Origin: an uncultured beta proteobacterium
GTDB lineage: Bacteria > Pseudomonadota > Gammaproteobacteria > Burkholderiales > Rhodocyclaceae
Direction of reading: 5' to 3'
Assembly: GCA_903848955.1 (NCBI GenBank)
Contig: CAINHS010000016.1
Location: 1-35,516 of the forward strand
DNA length: 35,516 nucleotides
The position numbers and the translations under genes were made by a program. The notes beneath the pieces are model-generated. The model was not told where the DNA came from, made no database searches, and was given only the letters and a program-made list of their open reading frames with translations. Below, one piece after another: positions 25,801 to 33,876 of this stretch; the stretch's first letter is position 1; each line of letters starts with the position of its first letter.

Positions 25801-27785
25801 GCACCGGTTGCCAGGAATGCGTCGATGCCTGCGGCCCCGGCGCGCTGGTAACGCGCGAGCAGGATGCGGCGCTGCTGGAAACCATTCAGGCCCGTTTCGA
25901 ATTCCTCACCAAGACCGCCAACACGCCGGCGCGCTTCACCGAGGACGCCATCAGGCCGGGCGGCAAGATCAAGTACCTGCTGCTCGACCGCGCCAACTAT
26001 TACGCCACCACCGGCGGCCACGGCGCCTGCCGCGGCTGCGGCGAGGTCACCGCGATACGTCTGGTCATGGCCACCAACCGCGCCATCACCGATCAGCGCA
26101 AGCGCGACCACATCCGCGACCTGGAGGGCCTGCTCGGGCGCCTCGCCATCAAGCAGGCGACGCTGGGGGACAAGGAGGGCGTGCGGCGGCTGCGTATCGG
26201 CAAGGTCATCGCCCTGCTCGAAAAGCGGCTCTACTACTACGAAAGCGGTCCGACCGGCAACGGCCCGTGCGGCGCCGTGATCGCCAACTCGACCGGCTGC
26301 AGCAGCGTCTATGCCTCGTCGTTCCCGTTCAACTGCTACAACGATCCGTGGGTAAACAGTCTGTTCCAGGACGCCCAGCCGCTGGCCAAGGGCATCTTCG
26401 AAGGCATTTCGGCGCACACCGCCGGCGACGTGCGGGCGCTGCGCATGGCACGGCTGGAACTGGATGACGCCTACGAGCCGGAGAAGCATGAAGCGGTCTT
26501 GCGTCACCTGCAGTGGAACCAGTTTACGGTGGAGGAACTCGGCCTCATGCCGACCGTGATGACCATCGGCGGCGATGGCGCCACCTATGACATCGGCTTC
26601 GGCGCGCTGTCGCGCATCCTGGTGACCGATACGCCGATCAAGATCATGGTGCTGAATACCGGGGTCTATTCCAATACCGGCGGCCAGGCTTCCACGGCCA
26701 GTTTCCTCGGCCAGGATTCCGATCTTGCGCGCATCGGCACCGCCTACCCGGGCAAGCATGAACATCGCAAGGAATTCGGCCTGCTCGCATCCTTCCATCC
26801 CAACGTCTTTGTCGTCTCCACTAGCGCGGCGCTGCAGGGCCACTTCCTCAAGAACACGATGGAGTTCCTCAACTACACCGACTCGCCGGCCGTGATGGAC
26901 GTCTACACGCCTTGTCAGCCCGAGCACGGCATCGCCGACGACGCCTCGGACAGCCACGCCCGGCTGGCGGTCAGAAGCCGCATGAACCCGGTGTTCGTCC
27001 ATGATCCGCGCCGCGGCAACACGCTGCACGACTGGTTCGTCTTGGACGGCAACCCGGATCCGGAAAAGACCTGGACCACCATGTCGCTTGAATACAAGGA
27101 CGAAGCCGGCAAGCAGAAGAAGCTGCAGATGACGCTGACGCCGGCCCACTTCGCCCTGGGCGAGAACCGCTTCAAGAAGCACTTCCGCCGGCTCGACCCG
27201 GCCGATGTCGAGGTGGTGCCGATCGAGGACTTCATCAACCTGAGCAAGACCGACCGCAAGGGACGCACCCCGTACATCTGGACCACGGATACCAACCAGC
27301 GCCTGGTGCGGCTGAGCGTGTCGGGGGTGGTCATCGAACTGGTTGAAGAACGCCGCAAGTACTGGCAGATGCTGCAATACCTGGGCGGCCAGAATGTCGC
27401 CGCGCGGGATGCCTCGCATCTTGCCAGCATGGAGGCGATCCAGGCCGAGTACCGCAAACTGGTGGAGTCGCGCGACTCGACGCTCGACCTGATAGCCCGC
27501 GCCATGTCGGAACTTGGGACAGTCAAGCTGCCGCCCGCCGCCGCTGCAGACCGGGAGCCCCTGGTGACTTACGCGATCGAGGACCGTGCCAAGTGCACCA
27601 ACTGCAAGATCTGCTACCAGGACCTGTCCGAACTGTTCGAGAAGACCATGATAGAGGTCGACGGCGTCAGCAAGGAGGTCGGCCAGTTGATTCCCGGCGT
27701 GCTCGATCGCGTCGAATCGTCGCCGGAATTGAAGCTTCGCATCAGGCGCGTCGCAGCCAGTTGCGAAGGGGAGATCATTCGATAA
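22875..27785 (+). CDS. Giant 2-oxoacid:acceptor oxidoreductase (PFOR/NifJ-like, all domains fused)
   Basis: The enzyme oxidatively decarboxylates a 2-oxoacid to acyl-CoA and reduces a low-potential acceptor. Domain order is as in NifJ: alpha domain with GYPITPSTEISEIYE and PEGEHSAQSGA (near residue 62), then a gamma domain from VRFHSVGGYGTIASGK near 540. Two [4Fe-4S] motifs follow, CTGCMECAVVCP near 844 and CTGCQECVDACG near 975. The TPP domain has GACRGCGE near 1047, STGCSSVY, GDGATYDIGFG near 1232, VYSNTGGQ near 1264 and YTPCQPEHG. At about 1636 aa it is some 450 aa longer than NifJ. The extra length lies between the Fe-S motifs, within the TPP part, and in a C-terminal piece with CTNCKIC near 1573. 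ATG 22875 matches the likely conserved MAKYPG start; in-frame ATGs at 22857 and 22800 are alternatives. Substrate unknown. Confidence 0.88.
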   Translation: MAKYPGIPSVIHGNGAVAHVMGHVCGGVIGYPITPSTEISEIYESVRADGGVNIWGRHPFFFSPEGEHSAQSGALGASLTGGQFISNASSSQGILYGLESHYVTVGKKVGGFVLQVAARVVSKHSLNVMAGHDDVYALLSSGYTILFGANPQEAADLAAISYRVSSLALFPVANAMDGFATSHMLSEALLPESELLKEYLGDPGGRIKAPTLAQEMVFGSKGRVFQLQNYLSRHKAEIEPANLALAQSYLAANAAAIEKDNDGALVAKTFGWMPRELHGPWRRQWQNAHEKGTRQRVPALVDSHNPGLTGAVQNQPDFQAGAVDHRTHFANAVPGFVRQAMDEYAELTGRRYSPVHTFMCDDAETVMVGLGSVTDDVEAVVSYLRGKGQKVGLVAIKLLQPFPEAELVAALAGKKAVTVLERCDQTALTTMVTQALFKARENAEQSRHADIPALSVVPTVTTAIFGLGGHDLQPRHLIAAFKSMAAGASAPLIYLGSQFFAKNPTPRVAELQARLKQAYPETERMALETEENPRLLPDAAFRVRFHSVGGYGTIASGKLLTDILAGVLGMHSKSAPKYGSEKSGAPTNYYITLSPEPIKITNADLEDVEIVISPDHKVFSHTNPLLGLAQGGTFILQTSATAEQVWQEMPAAARKTIRDRKIGFFIIDAFSVAKKHAPTPELEIRMMGIAFIGAIAGHVARVSAGASAEVILEKIRQQISKKFGAKGGDVVVGNMAVIREGIEATRRVDYESAAFASVEARPVTIPIRSVALSASMCGSSGTAACGGLFDREYYDDMIASQFREGTMSEAPVLPGTGLFMPPGTAAAKDKGLFRRTVPEFLADVCTGCMECAVVCPDGAIPNTVHDISDLLATAIRQIDVSAAQREALQERVAALAGLVRETYSQSKHPRPLHEIVADAASRLETENPAVLRDFGKVAAVLAVYPVAKSRLFFDVMEKEQAGSGGLFSVSVDPWKCTGCQECVDACGPGALVTREQDAALLETIQARFEFLTKTANTPARFTEDAIRPGGKIKYLLLDRANYYATTGGHGACRGCGEVTAIRLVMATNRAITDQRKRDHIRDLEGLLGRLAIKQATLGDKEGVRRLRIGKVIALLEKRLYYYESGPTGNGPCGAVIANSTGCSSVYASSFPFNCYNDPWVNSLFQDAQPLAKGIFEGISAHTAGDVRALRMARLELDDAYEPEKHEAVLRHLQWNQFTVEELGLMPTVMTIGGDGATYDIGFGALSRILVTDTPIKIMVLNTGVYSNTGGQASTASFLGQDSDLARIGTAYPGKHEHRKEFGLLASFHPNVFVVSTSAALQGHFLKNTMEFLNYTDSPAVMDVYTPCQPEHGIADDASDSHARLAVRSRMNPVFVHDPRRGNTLHDWFVLDGNPDPEKTWTTMSLEYKDEAGKQKKLQMTLTPAHFALGENRFKKHFRRLDPADVEVVPIEDFINLSKTDRKGRTPYIWTTDTNQRLVRLSVSGVVIELVEERRKYWQMLQYLGGQNVAARDASHLASMEAIQAEYRKLVESRDSTLDLIARAMSELGTVKLPPAAAADREPLVTYAIEDRAKCTNCKICYQDLSELFEKTMIEVDGVSKEVGQLIPGVLDRVESSPELKLRIRRVAASCEGEIIR

Positions 27786-27891
27786 GCGCGGCCTCCAGAA
27801 TCGGCGCGGCCGCCGCTTGTCCGGGTTCGTGCCGGAAGCGGCATCAGTCCATGGAATGGTGCCAGGTGACAGTGCGGAACCGGAAAGGGAT

Positions 27892-28770
27892 ATGGCAGAT
27901 AGCAGCAGCGGCGATCCGGCGACGGAATCCCGCCTGACACCTCAGCTGACGGCGGCGGGACGTCCCGCCACCGTGACCGTTGATGCCATCAACGAACATG
28001 GCGCGGCGGTTCAGGCGTGCATTCCGGGAGAGCACCCGCTGACGCTGTATCTCGACAAGCGCGAGATCGTTACCCTGATGACCCTGGGCGCTGCGCCCGA
28101 ATCACTGGTGCTGGGTTATCTGCGCAACCAGCGGCTGGTGGCGAGGCTGGACGACATCGCCGCAGTCCAGGTCGACTGGGAAACGGACTCGGCTGCCGTC
28201 ACCACGCGCAGCGGCAACGCCGATGTCGGGCAGCGCCTGCAGCGGCGCACCGTCACCAGCGGCTGCGGGCAAGGCACCATGTTCGGCGACTTGATGGAGA
28301 GCCTCGACGAAATCGATCTGCCCGACGATGTCCGCCTCGACGCCGCGACCCTCGCCGCGTTGCTCGACAATGTGCGCCGGCAGGACTCGATCTACAAGGC
28401 GGCCGGAGCCGTACATGGCTGTGCCCTGGCGGCATCCGACGGCGAAATCCTGATGTTTGTCGAGGATGTCGGCCGCCACAATGCGGTCGATGCGATCGCC
28501 GGCCAGATGTGGCTGAAGAACATGCGCGGTGGCGACAAGCTGTTCTACACCACCGGCCGGTTGACCTCGGAAATGGTCATCAAGACCGCGCAGATGGGCA
28601 TCCCGTTCATGATCTCCCGGTCCGGCCTCACCGGCATGGGTCACGCCATTGCCCGCAAGATCGGACTGACGGTGATCGGTCGTGCCACAGGGAAACACTA
28701 TCTGCTGTTCTCCGGCGAGCATAGATTCGAGTACGACGGTGCGCCGGCCAAAGCCGGATCGCCGGCCTGA
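27892..28770 (+). CDS. fdhD: Formate dehydrogenase accessory sulfurtransferase FdhD
   Basis: FdhD moves sulfur from a cysteine desulfurase to the molybdenum cofactor, which formate dehydrogenase needs. The 292-aa product has family blocks PLTLYLDKREIVTLMTLGA, ESLVLGYLRNQ, SGCGQGTMFGD, AAGAVHGCALA and EDVGRHNAVDAIAGQ. The C-terminal block SRSGLTGMGHAIARKIG follows. The conserved cysteine loop has one Cys followed by GQG instead of the CxxC of E. coli FdhD, so this is a variant type. ATG 27892 follows GGAAAGGG closely; upstream in-frame ATGs are possible. It lies about 10 kb from the fdh operon it serves, downstream of the oxidoreductase gene. Confidence 0.92.
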   Translation: MADSSSGDPATESRLTPQLTAAGRPATVTVDAINEHGAAVQACIPGEHPLTLYLDKREIVTLMTLGAAPESLVLGYLRNQRLVARLDDIAAVQVDWETDSAAVTTRSGNADVGQRLQRRTVTSGCGQGTMFGDLMESLDEIDLPDDVRLDAATLAALLDNVRRQDSIYKAAGAVHGCALAASDGEILMFVEDVGRHNAVDAIAGQMWLKNMRGGDKLFYTTGRLTSEMVIKTAQMGIPFMISRSGLTGMGHAIARKIGLTVIGRATGKHYLLFSGEHRFEYDGAPAKAGSPA

Positions 28771-28806
28771 TCCGATCCTCGCTGCTGTCATAGTTGCGGG
28801 ACGGGC

Positions 28807-29952
28807 ATGAGCGCAACCATCCAGACATTCGAACTGGCCATTGCCGACGAGGTGCTCGCCGAACTGCGATCACGATTGGCGAGGACGCGCTGGCCGGAGC
28901 GCGAAACCGTCGACGACTGGAGCCAGGGCGTACCGCTCGAGCGGATCAAGGCGCTCTGCGATTATTGGAGGTGCGACTACGACTGGCGGCGCTGTGAAGC
29001 GCGGCTCAATGCATCGGGTCAATACCAGACCGGCATCGATGGTTTGCGCATCCATTTCCTCCACGTCCGGTCAAAGAACCCTGATGCCGTGCCGCTTATT
29101 CTCACCCACGGATGGCCGGGGTCGGTGGTCGAGTTCCTCGACGTGATCGGCCCCCTGACAGATCCCGTCGCCCATGGCGGCGATGCCGCGGATGCATTCC
29201 ACGTCGTCGTGCCGTCGCTGCCTGGCTATGGTTTTTCAGACAAGCCGCAGACCACCGGCTGGGGCGTCGAGCGGATTGCCGCGGCGTGGGTCAGTTTGAT
29301 GAAGCGGCTCGGGTATGAGCGCTTCTTTGCCCAGGGAGGCGACTGGGGGGCGGCCGTTACCACCGCCATCGGCATGCTCGGCGCGCCCGAATGCGCCGGA
29401 ATCCACCTGAACATGCCCCTGATATATCCTGAAGCGGCAGATCCGGCACAACTCACCGCAGCGGAACAAGCGTCAGTTGCCTCACTGAAGTTCTATCGTC
29501 GCAGCGACTCGGGCTACGCCAGAATCCAGAACACCCGGCCGCAGACGCTCGCCTACGGCCTGACCGACTCACCGGCCGCACAAGCCGCATGGATCTACGA
29601 GAAGTTTTATGCCTGGACCGACAACCGCGGCGAGCCGGCGCATGCTCTGACGCGCGATGCCATGCTGGACAACATCATGCTCTACTGGCTTCCGGCGAAT
29701 GCCGGCTCGGCGGCCAGGCTGTATTGGGAAAGCCTTGCGTTCTTCAAGGCCCGGCCGCTGACGCTACCTGTCGGCGTAAGTATCTATCCCAGAGAAATTT
29801 TTCGCCCCTCGCGGCGCTGGGCAGAGCGCTACTACGCCAACATCATTCACTGGAACGAGCTCGACAAGGGCGGGCACTTCGCCGCATTCGAACAGCCGGA
29901 ACTGTTCGTTGCGGAACTGCGAAACTGTTTTCGCAGGATCCGGTCCGCCTGA
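28807..29952 (+). CDS. Epoxide hydrolase (EHN-type alpha/beta hydrolase)
   Basis: The 381-aa product has the N-terminal epoxide-hydrolase domain (LARTRWPERETVDDWSQGVP, YWRCDYDWRRCEARLN) followed by an alpha/beta-hydrolase core. The core has oxyanion motif THGWPGSVVEF, nucleophile motif FAQGGDWGAAVT (Asp) and catalytic His in DKGGHFAAFEQPELF. Two lid tyrosines are likely in RRSDSGYARIQ and the following segment. It resembles juvenile-hormone/microsomal epoxide hydrolases and would convert an epoxide to a diol in the cytoplasm. The natural substrate is unknown. It starts 36 nt after fdhD on the same strand and is convergent with the GNAT gene. Confidence 0.9.
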   Translation: MSATIQTFELAIADEVLAELRSRLARTRWPERETVDDWSQGVPLERIKALCDYWRCDYDWRRCEARLNASGQYQTGIDGLRIHFLHVRSKNPDAVPLILTHGWPGSVVEFLDVIGPLTDPVAHGGDAADAFHVVVPSLPGYGFSDKPQTTGWGVERIAAAWVSLMKRLGYERFFAQGGDWGAAVTTAIGMLGAPECAGIHLNMPLIYPEAADPAQLTAAEQASVASLKFYRRSDSGYARIQNTRPQTLAYGLTDSPAAQAAWIYEKFYAWTDNRGEPAHALTRDAMLDNIMLYWLPANAGSAARLYWESLAFFKARPLTLPVGVSIYPREIFRPSRRWAERYYANIIHWNELDKGGHFAAFEQPELFVAELRNCFRRIRSA

Positions 29953-29989
29953 TGTCGCACCGGATTTGCCGGGGCTTCCGTGCCGTCGC

Positions 29990-30946
29990 TCAACCGACCG
30001 GTTTGACGAAGACAAGCCGCTGCGAGGGCTTGAACCCGGCGTCGTAGAAAAACCCGAGCAGCCGGAAATCCTTGCTTGCGACAACCGTCTCGACCCGCTC
30101 GACACGCAGTTCGGCAAGATCTGCAAACAATTGCGATAGCAGGGCATGACCGATACCCCGGCGCGAATAGTCGGGGTCTACGCCTATGGTGTCCAGCACT
30201 GCAACAGGTTCAGTGCGACCATAATCGCCGAAATTGGTACGCGCCATGACAAAACCGGCAGCTACGCCATCAACGCGCGCAACCAGTGAAACGCGCGCTG
30301 CAGAATCCTTCATCGCCTCATCAACCAGTTCATAGAAAAAGGCCTCGCGCCGCTGGCCGCCGACCCCCTTATCGATGCGAACAACGTCGTACAGGTCGTC
30401 GGGCCTCAATGTACTCAAGTCCATCCTGTTACGCGCGAGTGCTGCAGAATTCTTGCCTTCATGCAGCGCAAGCTTGCGGTCTGTTACCTGACAGTCGGCA
30501 ACAAGTTCGCTTCCCAGTTCGAAGCCTGCGTGATCGAGGAACTGCGTGATCGCGTGATCGCGCCAGGATGCGGTAGTGCGGATTTGGACCAGTTTGAGGC
30601 GCCTGGCTTCGTCTTCAAGCTTGGACAGCAGCGCAGAACCGATATTCTGCCCGCGCACCTCCGCTGCAACGGTAAACGCTTCGAGTCTGAGTACGGGTTC
30701 GGTGCGTCCGAACTGCCCTTGCGTTTGGCGCGCCATCATGAATCCGACCAGCTTTCCGTTCTGCTCCGCGCCGAACTGGACGTATAGCGCCGGCCGTGAC
30801 TTCGCCGTCTTCAAGCGTCGCTCGAAATAGGAAGTGCGGGGATGACCGACGGCTGCGGCGTCCATGTCGACGACCGCCTCGAAGTCCTCCGCAGTTAGAC
30901 GGCGAATCGTCAGACCATTCATTTGCTGCTGATCAATAGTGTCCAC
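29990..30946 (-). CDS. Tandem-domain GNAT N-acetyltransferase
   Basis: The 318-aa product contains two GNAT folds. The first has acetyl-CoA motif EVRGQNIGSALLSKLEDEA near residue 95, the second DYSRRGIGHALLSQLFADL near residue 260. Each is preceded by a matching FGRTEPV / YGRTEPVA strand, showing an internal duplication. GTG 30946 is chosen because GAGGA precedes it; an ATG eight codons in lacks a ribosome site. The acyl acceptor is unknown. It lies just downstream of the redox module on the same strand, 96 nt away, and could belong to that operon. Confidence 0.88.
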   Translation of the reverse strand: MDTIDQQQMNGLTIRRLTAEDFEAVVDMDAAAVGHPRTSYFERRLKTAKSRPALYVQFGAEQNGKLVGFMMARQTQGQFGRTEPVLRLEAFTVAAEVRGQNIGSALLSKLEDEARRLKLVQIRTTASWRDHAITQFLDHAGFELGSELVADCQVTDRKLALHEGKNSAALARNRMDLSTLRPDDLYDVVRIDKGVGGQRREAFFYELVDEAMKDSAARVSLVARVDGVAAGFVMARTNFGDYGRTEPVAVLDTIGVDPDYSRRGIGHALLSQLFADLAELRVERVETVVASKDFRLLGFFYDAGFKPSQRLVFVKPVG

Positions 30947-31042
30947 CGCGAATCCTCAAGTGTCAGGCTGCAGCCCGGTGTTTGAACTGACGAAACTCTT
31001 CATGACGAATGAACGGGACGTCCCTGTCCGGGGAAGCGCGAC

Positions 31043-31711
31043 CTACGTTGTCACAGGTGCAGGCATGATCGGAATCACCCGCTTGGGTTTAGGCGCCTTC
31101 TTGACCTTGACCGCCTCCTTGCGTTGTCCTGGAAACGCCAGGGCTTCGGTCAGCAGGTAGGCCGCCTGGGCGTAGGAAGTCGGGCAGATCGCAAAGCATT
31201 CCTGGCAGTCCCAGCATTCCTTCCTGGCGACTTCCGGAATAAAGCTGATTTCACGCCGGGCGCCGTTGTCGATGAAGCCGACGGCGTTCTTCTGCTTGAC
31301 CTCGTTGCAGTAGCGCACGCACAGGCCGCAGACGATGCAGAATGAAGCCGACCGCTCGAAACGGTCGCGGTCGGCGCCGTACTCTTCGGCCATCCGGATC
31401 AGTTCAGGTGAGTCGGGCGCATGGGCCATCAATTCTTCGACCAGCACCTTGCGAATTTTGTCCACCTTCTCCGAACGGGTGCGCACGACGATGTCCTTGG
31501 CCACCGGATAGACGCAGGACACGACATAGCTGGTCCAGCCGCGCGCTTCGACTTCGACCATGCACAGGCGGCAGCCGCCGAAGGCCTCCAGTTTTTCGTG
31601 GTGGCACAGCGTAGGGATGTATATCCCTTCCTGTTGCGCCGCCTGCAGGACCGTCATGCCGGCCCTGGCCTTGACTTCCTTGCCGTCGATTGTCAGGACG
31701 ATTTCAGTCAT
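31043..31711 (-). CDS. Short NuoG/HoxU-like iron-sulfur protein (BamI-like)
   Basis: The 222-aa product has an N-terminal [2Fe-2S] domain (VLTIDGKEVKA, PTLCHHEKLEAFGGCRLCMV, CVYPV) and two [4Fe-4S] motifs, CIVCGLCVRYC and CWDCQECFAICP. The His/Cys cluster segment of full NuoG is not evident and no molybdopterin domain follows, so it is an electron wire like HoxU. Its ATG overlaps the stop of the NuoF-like gene (ATGA), and it is the last gene of the five-gene module. The BamI name is inferred from order and composition. Confidence 0.85.
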   Translation of the reverse strand: MTEIVLTIDGKEVKARAGMTVLQAAQQEGIYIPTLCHHEKLEAFGGCRLCMVEVEARGWTSYVVSCVYPVAKDIVVRTRSEKVDKIRKVLVEELMAHAPDSPELIRMAEEYGADRDRFERSASFCIVCGLCVRYCNEVKQKNAVGFIDNGARREISFIPEVARKECWDCQECFAICPTSYAQAAYLLTEALAFPGQRKEAVKVKKAPKPKRVIPIMPAPVTT

Positions 31712-33375
31712 TTGTTGTCACTCCCGCCGGCGCTGCTAACAATCCGCGATTCATACTCGGGCTTGAAATAACGGAACATGCTCTTCAGCGGGTCGCCGGA
31801 GGTCTTTCCCAGCGCACACAGGCTGGCCACGCCTGTGACCTCGATCAGATCCTCGAGGAGTTCCAGATCGCCCTTCCTGCCCTGTCCCTCGGTAAGCCGG
31901 GTCAGGATCTGCAGCATCTGTTGCATGCCTTCGCGACAGGGCACGCACTTGCCGCAGGACTCGTTGACCAGAAAGTCCATCAGATAGCGCGCCACTTCGA
32001 TCATGTCGGTGTCCTCGTCCATCAGCAGCAGGCCGCCGGCGCCGATCGGCGCGCCCAGCTTGGACATGCCATCGAAGTCGAGCGGTGCGTCGATCAGGTC
32101 GGCCGGGATGGAGCCGCCCATGGCGCCGCCGAAGTGTATGGCCTTGAGGGTCTTGCCATCGCGCACACCGCCGCCGATGTCAAACACGAGAGTGCGCAGC
32201 GGCGTACCCATCGGCACTTCCACGATGCCGCTGTTCACCACATTGCCCGACAGGGAGATCAGCTTGGTGCCCTTGCTCTTCTCGGAGCCGATGCTGGTGA
32301 ACCATTCGGCGCCCTTGCTGATGATCTGCGGTACGTTGGCCCAGGTCTCGACGTTGTTGAGATTGCTCGGCTTGTCCCAGATGCCGTTGACCGAGGTGCG
32401 GATGTACTTCGGTCGCGGTTCGGGCGCATTGCCCTCGATCGAGCGCATCAGGGCCGACGACTCGCCGGAGACAAAGATGCCGACGTCGAAGTGCAGTTCG
32501 CACTCAAAGTTGAAGCCGGAGCCGAGGATGTTCTCGCCCAACAGGCCGTATTCCGTGGCCTGGGCCAATGCCTGCCTGACGTGCTTTTCCAGCAGCGGCA
32601 TGTCGTGCCGGGTGTACATGAAGCCCTTCTGCGCGCCGATGGCGTAGGCGCCGATGATCAGGCCTTCGAGGATCTTGTGCGGGTTGCCGGTGAGCATGGC
32701 ACGGTCCATGAAGGCGGCGGACTCTCCTTCATGGCCATTGACGATGACATACTTGGTCTTCTCCGGCGCATTTCGGGTGGTCTCCCATTTGGATCCCGCC
32801 GGAAAGCCGCCGCCGCCGCGGCCGCGCAGATTGGCTTTCTTCACTTCGGCGAGGACCTGCTCCGGCGTCATGGTGGTCAGGGCCTTGACCAGTCCGGCAT
32901 AGCCACCGACCGCAAAGTAGTCGTCGATGCGCATCGGGTCGATCTTCGGGTTGTCGCCGATCAGGAGGCGCGTCTGGTGCTTGTAGAAAGGCACCTCGCT
33001 CATGTGCACGGCCTTGGCGCCGGTAGCCGGATCCTTGTACACCAGGCGCTCGACCACCTCGCCTTTGAGTGTGGCCGCAATGATCTCGGGCACGTCCGTG
33101 GGCTGAACCTCGAAATAGCAGATGTCGCCGGGGGTGACCACGACGTTCGGCCCCTTTTCGCAGTAGCCATGGCAGCCGGTGGTACGGATCTCGAGCTTGC
33201 CGTCCAGCTTCTGCGTTGCTGCCTCGGCGAGGAAGGCGGCGGCGACCGCTGCCGAGTCCATGCCGTCGCACGCTGCGCCGGCGCAGACCGCGATGCAGGG
33301 TTTGGCGGGATCCCGTTTTGCCAGGAGTTCCGCCCTGAATTTTTCCAGTTCTGCCGCTGATTGGAGCTTTGGCAT
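31708..33375 (-). CDS. NuoF-like flavoprotein with altered NADH site (BamH-like)
   Basis: The 555-aa product joins an N-terminal thioredoxin-like [2Fe-2S] domain (CAGAAC at 31-36, GCHGYC at 67-72) to a NuoF/HoxF core. The FMN loop GRGGGGFPAGSKW lies at 185-197 and C-terminal [4Fe-4S] ligands CGKCVPC at 474-480 plus Cys520. The usual N-A-D-E-G-D-P-G loop reads NGHEGESA (213-220), and the usual GEETAL reads GESSAL (304-309). Acidic residues that hold NADH in complex I type proteins are thus changed, so the redox partner may not be NAD(H). It is tightly packed with the NuoE-like gene (8 nt) and overlaps the HoxU-like gene. Confidence 0.88.
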   Translation of the reverse strand: MPKLQSAAELEKFRAELLAKRDPAKPCIAVCAGAACDGMDSAAVAAAFLAEAATQKLDGKLEIRTTGCHGYCEKGPNVVVTPGDICYFEVQPTDVPEIIAATLKGEVVERLVYKDPATGAKAVHMSEVPFYKHQTRLLIGDNPKIDPMRIDDYFAVGGYAGLVKALTTMTPEQVLAEVKKANLRGRGGGGFPAGSKWETTRNAPEKTKYVIVNGHEGESAAFMDRAMLTGNPHKILEGLIIGAYAIGAQKGFMYTRHDMPLLEKHVRQALAQATEYGLLGENILGSGFNFECELHFDVGIFVSGESSALMRSIEGNAPEPRPKYIRTSVNGIWDKPSNLNNVETWANVPQIISKGAEWFTSIGSEKSKGTKLISLSGNVVNSGIVEVPMGTPLRTLVFDIGGGVRDGKTLKAIHFGGAMGGSIPADLIDAPLDFDGMSKLGAPIGAGGLLLMDEDTDMIEVARYLMDFLVNESCGKCVPCREGMQQMLQILTRLTEGQGRKGDLELLEDLIEVTGVASLCALGKTSGDPLKSMFRYFKPEYESRIVSSAGGSDNK

Positions 33376-33383
33376 AGTGTTTC

Positions 33384-33836
33384 CTACTCGTATTGTTTCA
33401 GAACGTCTTCGACTTTTTCCGGGGTCATGCGGCCGTAATGCTTGCCGTCGACGATCAGTTCCGGCCCGATGCTGCAGCTACCCAGGCAGGCGCCGGTCTC
33501 GTAAGTGAATCTGGAGTCGGCATCCGTCTCGCCGTCCTTGAGGCCGGTGAGTTCTTCCACCTTGGACCGCAGTCGCGCCGCGCCGCGCAGGTGGCAGGTC
33601 ATGCCGGTGCAGACATGCACCTCGTGGCGTCCCTTCGGCGTCAGGCTGAAGGCCTTGTAGAAGCTGGCGATCTGCATCACCTGTGCAAAGGGCACTTGCA
33701 AAGCGTCGGCTACCTTGTGCATCACTTCCCTGGGCAGCCAGTGGTTCTCGTGCTGGATCTCTACCAGAGCGTGGATCAGTGAGCCCGGCTGGCCCCGGTA
33801 TTTCTCGATGATGCCGTCGATATTCTGTTCAGACAT
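33384..33836 (-). CDS. NuoE-like [2Fe-2S] protein (BamG-like)
   Basis: The 150-aa product is a 24-kDa-subunit homologue with a helical start (IDGIIEKYRGQPGSLIHALV) and a thioredoxin-fold [2Fe-2S] domain. The ligands are CTGMTC and CLGSC, followed by a typical tail (YGRMTPEKVEDVLKQYE). ATG 33836 follows GGTGGAG; the longer upstream open frame is not conserved in style. It pairs with the NuoF-like subunit in the same operon. Confidence 0.9.
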   Translation of the reverse strand: MSEQNIDGIIEKYRGQPGSLIHALVEIQHENHWLPREVMHKVADALQVPFAQVMQIASFYKAFSLTPKGRHEVHVCTGMTCHLRGAARLRSKVEELTGLKDGETDADSRFTYETGACLGSCSIGPELIVDGKHYGRMTPEKVEDVLKQYE

Positions 33837-33876
33837 TATGTTCGCTCCACCCCTGTTTGCATTTTGGTGATTTGCT

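Noticed and set aside
23931-27419. 1162-aa open frame antisense to the oxidoreductase gene
   Set aside because: Composition is Arg/Gly/Ala/Gln-rich with no domain; it is a high-GC shadow of a strongly conserved gene.
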